Shown: piece by piece, positions 1-5,154 of the stretch | How positions within the stretch are numbered: position 1 is the first letter of the stretch | How the letters are laid out: every line of letters starts with the position of its first letter | Assembly (NCBI GenBank): GCA_009908535.1 | Contig: JAAAOD010000233.1 | Location: 1 to 5,154, forward strand | DNA: 5,154 nt | Source of the DNA: Verrucomicrobiota bacterium | Lineage (GTDB): Bacteria; Verrucomicrobiota; Verrucomicrobiia; Opitutales; Oceanipulchritudinaceae | Direction of reading: 5' to 3' | Made by a program: the position numbers and the translations under genes | The notes under the pieces: model-generated | The model's database searches: none | Told to the model about the DNA's origin: nothing | The model's input: only the letters and a program-made list of their open reading frames with translations

Positions 1-1306
1 TCATGATGGAACGCCCCTGAACGCCGAAACCGCGCGCTTCAGCTTTGACCGGCAGATGGATCCGGAGCATCCCGCGCATTTCGAGGAGGCCAGCTTCCAG
101 TACTGGCTGAACCTGTTTTCCGATGTGGAAGTTCTTGAGACCGTCGATGCCATGACGTTGCGCTTTCACTTGCGACAGCCGAATGCGGGGATTCTGGGCG
201 CTTTCGCCAGCTTCCCGGCATGGCTGGTCAGTCCGGGGGCCTTTGCTCAGCACGGCGAACAGATGATCTACCATCCGGTCGGCACCGGCCCGTACCGCTT
301 TGTCAGCTGGCGGCCCAACGAGGCCGTGCTTTTCGAGGCCAATTCCGATTACTGGGGCGAGCCCGGGCCGGGCTTCGACCGTATGGTTCTGCGCTCCATC
401 CCCCTCAACGCCTCCCGGCTTTCCGCCCTCAAGAGCGGTGAGTTGCACGGCCTCGACGGTGTCCAGCCGGCGGAACTGACGGAGTTGCGCAGGAACCCGC
501 GATTCCGGATCCTGCACCAGCCGGGCATGAATGTCGGCTACCTTGCCTTCAGCCTCCTGCAGGAGCGGATGCGCGATCCCGGCCTCCGGCGCGCGGTGGC
601 CCTGGCCATCGACCGGGAGAACCTCGTCCGTCTCGCCCTCAGCGGATATGGGCGCCCGGCCGCCTACCCGGCCCCGCCCGAATTCCTCGGCATTCCGGAG
701 GACGACGGACCGCTGCGCCACGACCCGGACGCCGCCGCCGCCCTCGTCGAGGCCCATCCCGAATGGACCGAAAAGCCCCTGCGCCTCGCCACTTTCGGCC
801 AGCCGCGCATGTATTTCCCCGACCCGCAGCGGATCGCCTCCCTCGTCCGCAGCGATCTCGAAGCCGCCGGTTTCAAGGTGGAGATCGTCAACCGCGAGTT
901 CAAGAGCCACCTCCACACGACCCGTAACGGCGATTACGAAATGGCCCTCCTCGGCTGGATCGCCGATACGCCCGATCCCGACAATTTCCTGCGCACCTTC
1001 TTTCACAGCGATGCCGCCGTGAAAGGATCGGCGACGAACATTTCCTTTTACCGTAGTGACAAAATGGATCGCCTCCTCGACGAGGCCGTCCGCGTCACAG
1101 ATGCGGAGAAACGCGAGGCCCTTTACAGTGAGGTGCTGGCCCTCTGGGCGGAGGACCTTCCGCTTATTCCGCTGGTACAGGGGGAGCAGATCACCGTCCT
1201 CGATGACCGTGTCGGTGGCTACCGGCTCTCCCCGACGGGGAACCATTTCTTTGGCCCGGCCTACTGGAAACCGGAGCGCGAAGCCGACGCGACGGCCACC
1301 CCGTGA
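1..1306 (+). CDS. ABC transporter substrate-binding protein, peptide/nickel (SBP_bac_5, DppA/OppA-like), 5' partial
   Basis: The gene is truncated by the left window edge: the frame is open from base 2 (HDGTPLNAETARFSFDR...) to a TGA at 1304-1306, giving 434 visible residues. Family members usually run about 500-600 residues including a signal peptide, so roughly the first 90-100 residues, with the secretion signal, lie outside. The ATG at 56 is internal, because family-typical sequence continues upstream of it. Family hallmarks are HDGTPLNAE at the start, GTGPY at fragment residues 94-98, a DYWGEPGPGFDRMVLR stretch after it, LRRAVALAIDRENLV in the middle, and DPDNFLRTFF at 325-334, which recalls the DPDNFL segment of dipeptide-binding proteins. 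By family, it would bind a peptide or similar solute outside the cytoplasmic membrane and deliver it to the two permeases that follow. The substrate cannot be read from the sequence; opines, nickel or sugars also occur in this family. The stop overlaps a GTG start option of the next gene. Confidence 0.93.
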   Translation, partial: HDGTPLNAETARFSFDRQMDPEHPAHFEEASFQYWLNLFSDVEVLETVDAMTLRFHLRQPNAGILGAFASFPAWLVSPGAFAQHGEQMIYHPVGTGPYRFVSWRPNEAVLFEANSDYWGEPGPGFDRMVLRSIPLNASRLSALKSGELHGLDGVQPAELTELRRNPRFRILHQPGMNVGYLAFSLLQERMRDPGLRRAVALAIDRENLVRLALSGYGRPAAYPAPPEFLGIPEDDGPLRHDPDAAAALVEAHPEWTEKPLRLATFGQPRMYFPDPQRIASLVRSDLEAAGFKVEIVNREFKSHLHTTRNGDYEMALLGWIADTPDPDNFLRTFFHSDAAVKGSATNISFYRSDKMDRLLDEAVRVTDAEKREALYSEVLALWAEDLPLIPLVQGEQITVLDDRVGGYRLSPTGNHFFGPAYWKPEREADATATP

Positions 1307-2361
1307 GGGCGCGGATGACCTCCAGCAGAAAAAGACGACCCTTCGGGCCCTTCTTCGCCGGCCTTCTCGAGAATCTCCGGCGCTTGGTGCTTATTTTTTT
1401 CATCGCGAGCTTCGGCTTGTTCCTTGCCATCGAGGCGATGCCGGAGGATCCTGTCAGCCTCCGCATCAAGAATCCCGATCCGGCGCGCGTGGAGGCAATC
1501 CGCGACAGCCTCGGGCTGAACGATCCTTTTCCCGTCCGCTATCTGCGCGGCGTGGCGGATTTCGTCACCCTCGACTGGGGGGACAGCCTGATCAGCGGTC
1601 GCCCCGTGCGCGCGGAGATCGGCCGTTTCCTGCCCGCCACCCTTGAACTGGCTGTCCTCGGGATTCTCTGGGGGACCATGCTCGGAGCCACCCTGGTCCT
1701 TACCGCCCATGCCACCGGCTGGCGGTGGCTGCTTCAGCCGGTGCGCGGGTTGGCTGCCATGGGCCTGACCGTGCCCATTTTCTGGATGGGCATCCTTTTC
1801 ATTCTCCTGTTCGGCGTGCAGCTCGGCTGGCTGCCCGTCGGCGGGCGTTTCGATTTCCGCTACAGCGCTCCCGGGGGCACCGGCTTTCTTCTCCTCGACA
1901 GCCTGCTCACAGGGGATGGCCGGGCCTTCCTGATTTCCCTGCGCCACCTCGTCCTGCCGGTTATGACCCTTGGCCTGTATCCCGCCGCCGTCGTCGCCGG
2001 TACCCTTGAGGCCCGGCTCAACCAGGACTTCCTGCAACGCCTCGTCACCGCCCTTGAATCACGCGGCTTTTCTCCCTTGCGCATCTGGGGGCGTCACGTC
2101 CTGCGGCTGGTGAGCGGACCGGTGGTCACCGTGGTCGGGACCCAGGCTGGCATGCTCCTCGGCGGTGCCGTTCTCACCGAGACTGTCTTTTCCTGGCCCG
2201 GGATGGGCCGCTTCCTCGTCGACGGTGTCCTTAACCGGGACCTCTACGTCATTCAACACGGCCTGCTCCTGATCGTCGTCCTCGCCCTCGCCCTCGTCAC
2301 CGTCGCGGACCTGCTCGCAAGGCGCCTCGACCACCAGCTTGCGGAACGAAAAGATTCATGA
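1303..2361 (+). CDS. ABC transporter permease, DppB/OppB type
   Basis: This is an inner-membrane permease of the binding-protein-dependent transport family (BPD_transp_1), 352 residues from the GTG at 1303, or 348 from the ATG at 1315. The first membrane segment is about residues 28-46 (LVLIFFIASFGLFLAIEA). The periplasmic loop holds DSLGLNDPFPVRYL and the LDWGDSL motif typical of DppB. Further membrane segments lie near 112-136, 150-171, 214-235, 270-296 and 317-337. The cytoplasmic EAA loop, which docks the ATPase, is about 247-268 (ALESRGFSPLRIWGRHVLR); its Gly and the RH-hydrophobic end are kept but the EAA part is divergent. The signature FSWPGMGRFLVDGVLNRD (296-313) closely matches DppB/OppB. 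The GTG overlaps the previous stop as GTGA, while the ATG at 1315 has GAGGG five bases upstream and may be the true start. The end overlaps the next permease by ATGA. It should heterodimerise with that permease. Confidence 0.93.
   Translation: MRARMTSSRKRRPFGPFFAGLLENLRRLVLIFFIASFGLFLAIEAMPEDPVSLRIKNPDPARVEAIRDSLGLNDPFPVRYLRGVADFVTLDWGDSLISGRPVRAEIGRFLPATLELAVLGILWGTMLGATLVLTAHATGWRWLLQPVRGLAAMGLTVPIFWMGILFILLFGVQLGWLPVGGRFDFRYSAPGGTGFLLLDSLLTGDGRAFLISLRHLVLPVMTLGLYPAAVVAGTLEARLNQDFLQRLVTALESRGFSPLRIWGRHVLRLVSGPVVTVVGTQAGMLLGGAVLTETVFSWPGMGRFLVDGVLNRDLYVIQHGLLLIVVLALALVTVADLLARRLDHQLAERKDS
1305..1317 (+). promoter_or_regulatory. Ribosome binding site GAGGG and ATG that may set the DppB start
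   Basis: GAGGG at 1305-1309 lies five bases before the ATG at 1315-1317. The upstream in-frame GTG at 1303 has only CGACGGCCACCCC before it, with no purine-rich Shine-Dalgarno sequence. This favours the ATG as start, with the gene beginning 8 bases after the binding-protein stop. Translational coupling from the GTG cannot be excluded; the difference is four residues (MRAR). Confidence 0.5.
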
Positions 2362-3140
2362 AAAGGGCGGCGCGGCAGTTGGTCTGGGACACGGGCGCGG
2401 CCGCCATGCTGCTCTTCGCCCTCGCGGGACTTTTCTTTACCCCCCACGATCCGCGCGCCCAGTCCTTCCGGGATCTCGCCCCCAGCGGCCCCAGCCCCGC
2501 GCACTGGCTCGGCGTCGACGGTCTCGGGCGCGATTTCCTCAGTCGCCTCTGGGAGGGCCTCGGGCATACCGTGCTCCTTTCCGGTGCGGCCTTGCTCCTG
2601 ACCTTTTTTCTCGCCGCCGTTCTCCTGCTCGTCGAGCAGACAGGCCCCCGAAGGGTGGGGCGCATGGTCCGTTCCCTCATGGGCCTCGCCGTCGCCGTGC
2701 CCGTCCTCTTCATCGGCCTGCTCCTTCTCGTTTTCCTCAATCCTTCGCCCGGCGCCCTCGTCCTCGCCGTCGGCATCGGCAACACCAGCTTCGCCTTCCG
2801 GCAGCTGCGCGTTTTCTGGCAAACGGTCCGCGGCGCCCTCTACGTCCGCTCCAGCGAAGTCCTCGGCGCCCGCGGCTGGTTGCTCTTCCGCTGGGCCCTC
2901 TGGCCCAATCTTCAGCCCGACCTCCTCGCCCTCGCCCGCCTCCTCTTCGCCATGAGCGCCCTCGAACTCAGCGGCCTCGCCTTCCTCGGCCTCATCGGCG
3001 ATCCCGATTTCACCGAACTGGGATCCATCCTCCGCCAGAATCAGGCTTACCTTTACCAGGCCCCCATGCTCGTGGTCCTCCCTGGTCTCCTCCTCAGCCT
3101 CCTCCTCCTTACCCTCCACCTCTCGCGGTTTCATCGGTGA
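2358..3140 (+). CDS. ABC transporter permease, DppC/OppC type (short)
   Basis: This is the second channel subunit of the importer, 260 residues, where DppC/OppC proteins are usually about 280-310. The first membrane segment is about residues 11-27. It is followed by the family signature HWLGVDGLGRDFLSRLWEG (49-67), which closely matches the DppC HWLGTDxLGRDxLSR motif. Further hydrophobic segments lie near 71-92, 108-127, 131-148, 188-212 and 234-254. The EAA loop is about 161-185 (YVRSSEVLGARGWLLFRWALWPNL): the LGA glycine and terminal PN are kept, but the usual AA-R-A-L pattern is replaced by RSSEV. FLGLIGDPDFTELGSIL (209-225) matches the FLGLG...PEWG region of the family. The start ATG overlaps the upstream stop by four bases (ATGA), with only a weak purine-rich stretch before it, so translation is probably coupled. 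The stop TGA shares its last base with the palindromic element downstream. No ATPase gene follows. Confidence 0.9.
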   Translation: MKRAARQLVWDTGAAAMLLFALAGLFFTPHDPRAQSFRDLAPSGPSPAHWLGVDGLGRDFLSRLWEGLGHTVLLSGAALLLTFFLAAVLLLVEQTGPRRVGRMVRSLMGLAVAVPVLFIGLLLLVFLNPSPGALVLAVGIGNTSFAFRQLRVFWQTVRGALYVRSSEVLGARGWLLFRWALWPNLQPDLLALARLLFAMSALELSGLAFLGLIGDPDFTELGSILRQNQAYLYQAPMLVVLPGLLLSLLLLTLHLSRFHR

Positions 3141-3209
3141 AGGGGTCAGACCTTGGATTTTGGCATAACTGCTCTATGCCAAAATCCAAGGTCTGACCCC
3201 TTGACCGAT
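3133..3209. repeat. Long palindromic intergenic element, REP/RAYT-associated or MITE-like
   Basis: The core is a perfect 28-bp inverted repeat, 3140-3167 pairing with 3175-3202, around a 7-nt loop ACTGCTC (3168-3174). After one G/G mismatch (3139/3203) six more pairs form (3133-3138 with 3204-3209). Each arm begins AAGGGGTCAGACC and carries smaller nested palindromes (GGT-CAG-ACC). From memory, sequences of the AAGGGGTCAG type are recurrent palindromes near RAYT/Y1 (IS200-like) transposases in many genomes; no transposase is in this window, and copy number elsewhere cannot be seen here. The element lies exactly between two convergent genes and contributes the final base of the upstream stop. 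In RNA it would form a very stable hairpin that could act as a bidirectional transcription barrier or 3'-end stabiliser, but neither strand has a U-run after the stem, so it is not a standard intrinsic terminator. Confidence 0.85.
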
Positions 3210-3238
3210 TCCTGATCGGAAGTCGTTGGTTCAGGCGG

Positions 3239-4006
3239 TCAGGAGCAGGAGAGGAAGGAACTGCCCCTTGCGGCCGCTTCCTCTTGTAATTGCGGGGAAG
3301 GGTCACCGGTCGAGAGCACGTGCAGGCGGGGCTGGTAGCGCAGACTGAGGGCGAGGGCACGGCGGCCCAGTTTGGAGGCGTCGGCAACGAAAAGGGTGGA
3401 GTCAGCGGACTGCACCATTTTCCGCTGATAGCCGGCGAGGAGGTTGTTGCTGTTCCAGACGCCCTCGGCGGTGATCCCGGCACAGCCGAGAATGGCGAGG
3501 TCGGCGTGCATTTCCTCGATGGTGGCCTCGCAGGTGTGTCCGCAGAGGACGCCGAGGCGATTGTAGAGGGTGCCCCCGGTGACGATGGTTTCGCAGTTAC
3601 TGACCTCGTTGAGGAGGGCCGCGATGGGGAGGGAATTGGTAATGAGGATAAGGCGACGTTCGAGCAGGGCCTTGGCGACGGCATAGGTCGTCGTTCCGCC
3701 GTCGATGAAGAGGGTCATGCCATCCTCGACCTGGTCGCGGACAGCGGCGGCGAGGCGGCGCTTTTCCTCGGCGTGGCTGTCATCCTGGGTGATGAAATCG
3801 TAGCCGCCCGCGCCCCCGTTCTCGATGAGACTGGCCCCGCCGTGGTGGCGCCGTATGATGCCCGAGGCCTCGAGGTCGTTGAGGGTGCGGCGGATGGTGG
3901 ACAGGCTGGTCTCGAATTTCTCGGCGAGGTCGTGCAGGTCCGCGTATTTGTGTTCGCGAATGTAGGCCTCTACCAGGTCAAGGCGTTGTTTATTGGAGAT
4001 GGCCAT
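3239..4006 (-). CDS. DeoR-family transcriptional regulator
   Basis: A cytoplasmic DNA-binding regulator of the DeoR/GlpR family, 255 residues from the ATG at 4004-4006, matching the usual 250-260. An in-frame TTG nine bases upstream (4013-4015) would add LPK; neither start has a good Shine-Dalgarno sequence, and ATG is preferred. The N-terminal winged helix-turn-helix covers residues 5-60, with LHDLAEKFETSLSTIRRTLNDL (24-45) as the helix-turn-helix and RRHHGGA (52-58) as the family wing. The C-terminal sensor domain shows IDGGTTTYAVAKAL (101-114), ITNSLPIA (122-129), GGTLYNRLGVLCG (144-156), ADLAILGCAGIT (168-179), and VADASKLGRRAL (207-218), all typical of the phosphosugar-sensing isomerase-like fold. 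Family members usually repress sugar-phosphate catabolic genes and are released by a phosphorylated sugar; the target here is unknown. It follows the metallophosphoesterase on the same strand and converges on the transporter operon, so a link to the transporter is not implied by position. Confidence 0.93.
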   Translation of the reverse strand: MAISNKQRLDLVEAYIREHKYADLHDLAEKFETSLSTIRRTLNDLEASGIIRRHHGGASLIENGGAGGYDFITQDDSHAEEKRRLAAAVRDQVEDGMTLFIDGGTTTYAVAKALLERRLILITNSLPIAALLNEVSNCETIVTGGTLYNRLGVLCGHTCEATIEEMHADLAILGCAGITAEGVWNSNNLLAGYQRKMVQSADSTLFVADASKLGRRALALSLRYQPRLHVLSTGDPSPQLQEEAAARGSSFLSCS

Positions 4007-4016
4007 CTTTGGCAAA

Positions 4017-4055
4017 TTCTGAAAAGAGTGTAACGGAAGCTGTCAGAAATTGTCA
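4017..4055. promoter_or_regulatory. Candidate operator repeats around the DeoR promoter
   Basis: Two repeat patterns overlap the promoter. TGTCA occurs at 4041-4045 and again at 4051-4055, exactly 10 bp (one helical turn) apart; the second copy overlaps the -35 box. Separately, TTCTGA (4017-4022) and TCAGAA (4043-4048) form an inverted repeat with 20 bases between, flanking the -10. DeoR-type regulators often repress their own gene through short repeats of this kind. The repeats are short and could be chance. Confidence 0.3.
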
Positions 4056-4056
4056 A
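4027..4056 (-). promoter_or_regulatory. Sigma-70-like promoter for the DeoR gene
   Basis: Read on the - strand, a consensus -35 TTGACA (4051-4056) is followed by an 18-base spacer and a -10 TACACT (4027-4032, four of six matches to TATAAT). The transcript would start near 4020, giving a leader of about 15 bases before the ATG. The -35 box overlaps the TGA stop of the upstream phosphoesterase gene (4053-4055), so the regulator could be read from this promoter and by read-through. The assignment is from consensus match only. Confidence 0.55.
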
Positions 4057-5009
4057 TCGGGCCGACTGCGCAGGCGGTGCAGGACAATTTCTCCGGGACA
4101 ATGGAAACGGAGGGGAATCTGGCAGGCCCCGGTTCCGGAGGAGGTGTAGCCGCGGAGGGGCCCTTCCTGCCACAGCCCGCGGAAATATTTTCGCGGAATC
4201 CCCGGCATGGACCGCAGGCCGAAACCGCCAGGGGAGCGGATCTGGCCCCCGTGGGTGTGTCCGCTCAGCAGTAGGCCGAAACCATGACGGGCCGCCGCCG
4301 GGGCGGTCTGCGGGCTGTGGCTGAGGAGGAGGCGGAAGCGGTGCGCGGGACATTGCGCGGCGGCCCCGGCAACGTCCGCGCTCGCAAAGTAGTAGGCGTC
4401 GTCGACCCCGGCGAGGGCGAAGGAAGCTTCCCTGCCTTCGGGTTGAATTTCCACCGCCTCATTGAGCAGGATGCGAAGCCCCCGTGATTCAAGCCATGCC
4501 CCGCAAGCGATAGCGTCGTGGTTCCCGAGCACGCCGAAGGGGCCGGCGACCCCGCGAGGGAGGCTCTTGAGGACTGCCGCAAGGGCTCCGGGAGCCTCTT
4601 GGTGGTCGGTGCGGCCGCCTTCCCAGAAATCGCCGGTGATGACACACAGGTCCGCCTCCGTGCGGCGGAGGATGGCCCGGACGGGATCGACGAGGCGGGG
4701 ATCGAGGTCGATGTGCAGATCGGATAATTGAAGGAGGCAGAATCCGTCCAGATCCGCGGGCCATGCGGGAAGCGGATGCTCGATTTCCCGGAACCGCGGG
4801 TTGAGGAAATTCCGGTGACCGCGCCGGTAGAGTCCACTGACGCTCAGGGACAGTTCCGCTATCCGGTAGAGCAGGGGCTTGCTTCGCTTCGCAAGGACAT
4901 GCCCGTCACTCGCCCAGCCAAGGCGGCCTCGCTCCTTGCGAATCCGTCCCTCAATGTAATTTTTATCCCATCGATCCGGATACTGGACGGGTCCGGGAAA
5001 TGACCTCAT
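4053..5009 (-). CDS. Calcineurin-like metallophosphoesterase (YkuE-like)
   Basis: A 318-residue member of the two-metal calcineurin-like phosphoesterase family. The metal-binding motifs appear in order: D-x-H in QLSDLHID (Asp97, His99), GD in VITGDFWEGG (Asp127), GNHD (Asn163, His164), LLLSHSP (His231), and GHTHGGQ (His251, His253). The set is complete, so the enzyme should be active. The GHTHGGQ and downstream PGGFGLRSMPGIPRKYFRG layout recalls YkuE/LpxG-like membrane-associated phosphohydrolases, but the substrate cannot be assigned. No clear signal peptide or membrane helix is visible; residues 46-60 are mildly hydrophobic. The ATG at 5007-5009 is the only ATG before the catalytic domain, and an in-frame TGA lies 9 bases upstream (5019-5021). 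The first 44 or so residues have a codon choice (AGG, TCA, GGA, CGA, AAT) unlike the rest and may not be translated; a CTG at residue 46 is the nearest alternative. It precedes the DeoR gene on the same strand by about 46 bases. Confidence 0.88.
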   Translation of the reverse strand: MRSFPGPVQYPDRWDKNYIEGRIRKERGRLGWASDGHVLAKRSKPLLYRIAELSLSVSGLYRRGHRNFLNPRFREIEHPLPAWPADLDGFCLLQLSDLHIDLDPRLVDPVRAILRRTEADLCVITGDFWEGGRTDHQEAPGALAAVLKSLPRGVAGPFGVLGNHDAIACGAWLESRGLRILLNEAVEIQPEGREASFALAGVDDAYYFASADVAGAAAQCPAHRFRLLLSHSPQTAPAAARHGFGLLLSGHTHGGQIRSPGGFGLRSMPGIPRKYFRGLWQEGPLRGYTSSGTGACQIPLRFHCPGEIVLHRLRSRPD

Positions 5010-5099
5010 TTCTCGACATCATGGAGGCGGGGCAACGGCAGGCAAGTTCGGAGCGGGGAAAGCTGGCCGGCCGCGTAAATATCCCCTTCGGCGCCCGTT

Positions 5100-5119
5100 G
5101 TCCCCTTGACTCAGGGGAC
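5100..5119. repeat. Short perfect hairpin GTCCCCT/AGGGGAC
   Basis: A 7-bp perfect inverted repeat (5100-5106 and 5113-5119) surrounds a 6-nt loop in the region upstream of the metallophosphoesterase gene. TCCCCTT also occurs as a direct repeat at 5082-5088 and 5101-5107. The stretch 5010-5154 otherwise shows no supported gene and no convincing promoter on either strand; an ATG at 5145 is too close to the window edge to evaluate. The hairpin could be a regulatory site, part of a degenerate palindromic repeat, or a terminator of a gene beyond the window. Confidence 0.4.
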
Positions 5120-5154
5120 CGCGCAGCACATTCCTGCACATCCCATGAGTACGG

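Noticed and set aside
1261..2037. 258-codon - strand open frame opposite the DppB-type gene
   Set aside because: No recognisable domain, and it overlaps a well-supported permease; long antisense frames are expected in high-GC DNA.
2253..3134. Long - strand open frame (293 codons) opposite the DppC-type gene, very rich in Glu and Gly
   Set aside because: Its acidic low-complexity content is the mirror of CTC/TCC/GCC codons on the + strand, and the + strand product has clear permease signatures. Shadow frame.
2339..3196. 285-codon + strand frame overlapping the DppC-type gene and running into the palindrome
   Set aside because: Arg/Pro-rich product typical of an off-frame reading of high-GC coding DNA, with no family motif.
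3140..3202. The long palindrome as a standard rho-independent terminator
   Set aside because: No T-run follows the stem on either strand, and the stem is much longer than typical terminators; it may still block transcription but is better described as a repeat element.
3133..3209. Palindrome as a CRISPR repeat or tRNA/ncRNA gene
   Set aside because: There is only one unit with no spaced copies, and the simple long hairpin has no cloverleaf or other known RNA fold.
3203..3240. Second stem (GACCG...CCTGA with TCAGG-CGGTC) just after the DeoR stop as an intrinsic terminator
   Set aside because: The stem is interrupted by three unpaired bases, has a 15-nt loop, overlaps the stop codon, and lacks a following U-run on the - strand transcript.
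3290..4033. 247-codon + strand open frame opposite the DeoR regulator
   Set aside because: Gly/Glu/Val-rich shadow; the - strand frame carries a complete set of DeoR-family motifs.
5145..5154. ATG AGT ACG at the right edge as the start of a + strand gene
   Set aside because: Only three codons are visible and no Shine-Dalgarno sequence precedes it, so it cannot be supported.

Overview
The window is high-GC bacterial DNA with dense coding on both strands. It holds four protein-coding genes in two convergent groups, separated by a strong palindromic repeat. I cannot name the organism with certainty. The strong preference for C/G-ending codons, and the style of the DeoR regulator and metallophosphoesterase, would fit a Verrucomicrobiota (Opitutia-like) genome. 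That is an impression from memory of similar proteins and was not tested by any search.

Left part (1-3140, + strand): the 3' end of a tight operon for a peptide/nickel-type ABC importer. It encodes an extracytoplasmic substrate-binding protein of the SBP_bac_5 (DppA/OppA) family, cut by the left window edge, then a DppB/OppB-type permease and a DppC/OppC-type permease. Both junctions are 4-base or near-zero overlaps, which implies translational coupling. The binding protein would capture an oligopeptide or related solute outside the membrane, and the two permeases would form the channel. The ATPase subunits needed to power it (DppD/DppF type) do not follow dppC and must be encoded upstream of the window or elsewhere.

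Middle (3133-3209): a 28-bp perfect inverted repeat with a 7-nt loop, extendable to a 35-position stem with one mismatch. It starts with AAGGGGTCAGACC and looks like a REP/RAYT-associated or MITE-like element. Its first base supplies the last base of the dppC stop codon, and it sits between the two convergent genes.

Right part (3239-5009, - strand): a calcineurin-like metallophosphoesterase gene followed 46-49 bp later by a DeoR-family transcriptional regulator. A good sigma-70-like promoter for the regulator overlaps the stop codon of the phosphoesterase gene. It carries repeated motifs (TGTCA direct repeats 10 bp apart, and TTCTGA/TCAGAA inverted) that could be an operator. The last 145 bases hold no clear gene; they contain a 7-bp hairpin and an ATG too close to the edge to judge.

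Overall this is mostly conventional gene content. The most interesting points are the palindromic element fused to the dppC stop, the ATPase-less transporter with atypical EAA loops, and the putative self-regulated DeoR promoter. I see no convincing sign of a wholly new system.
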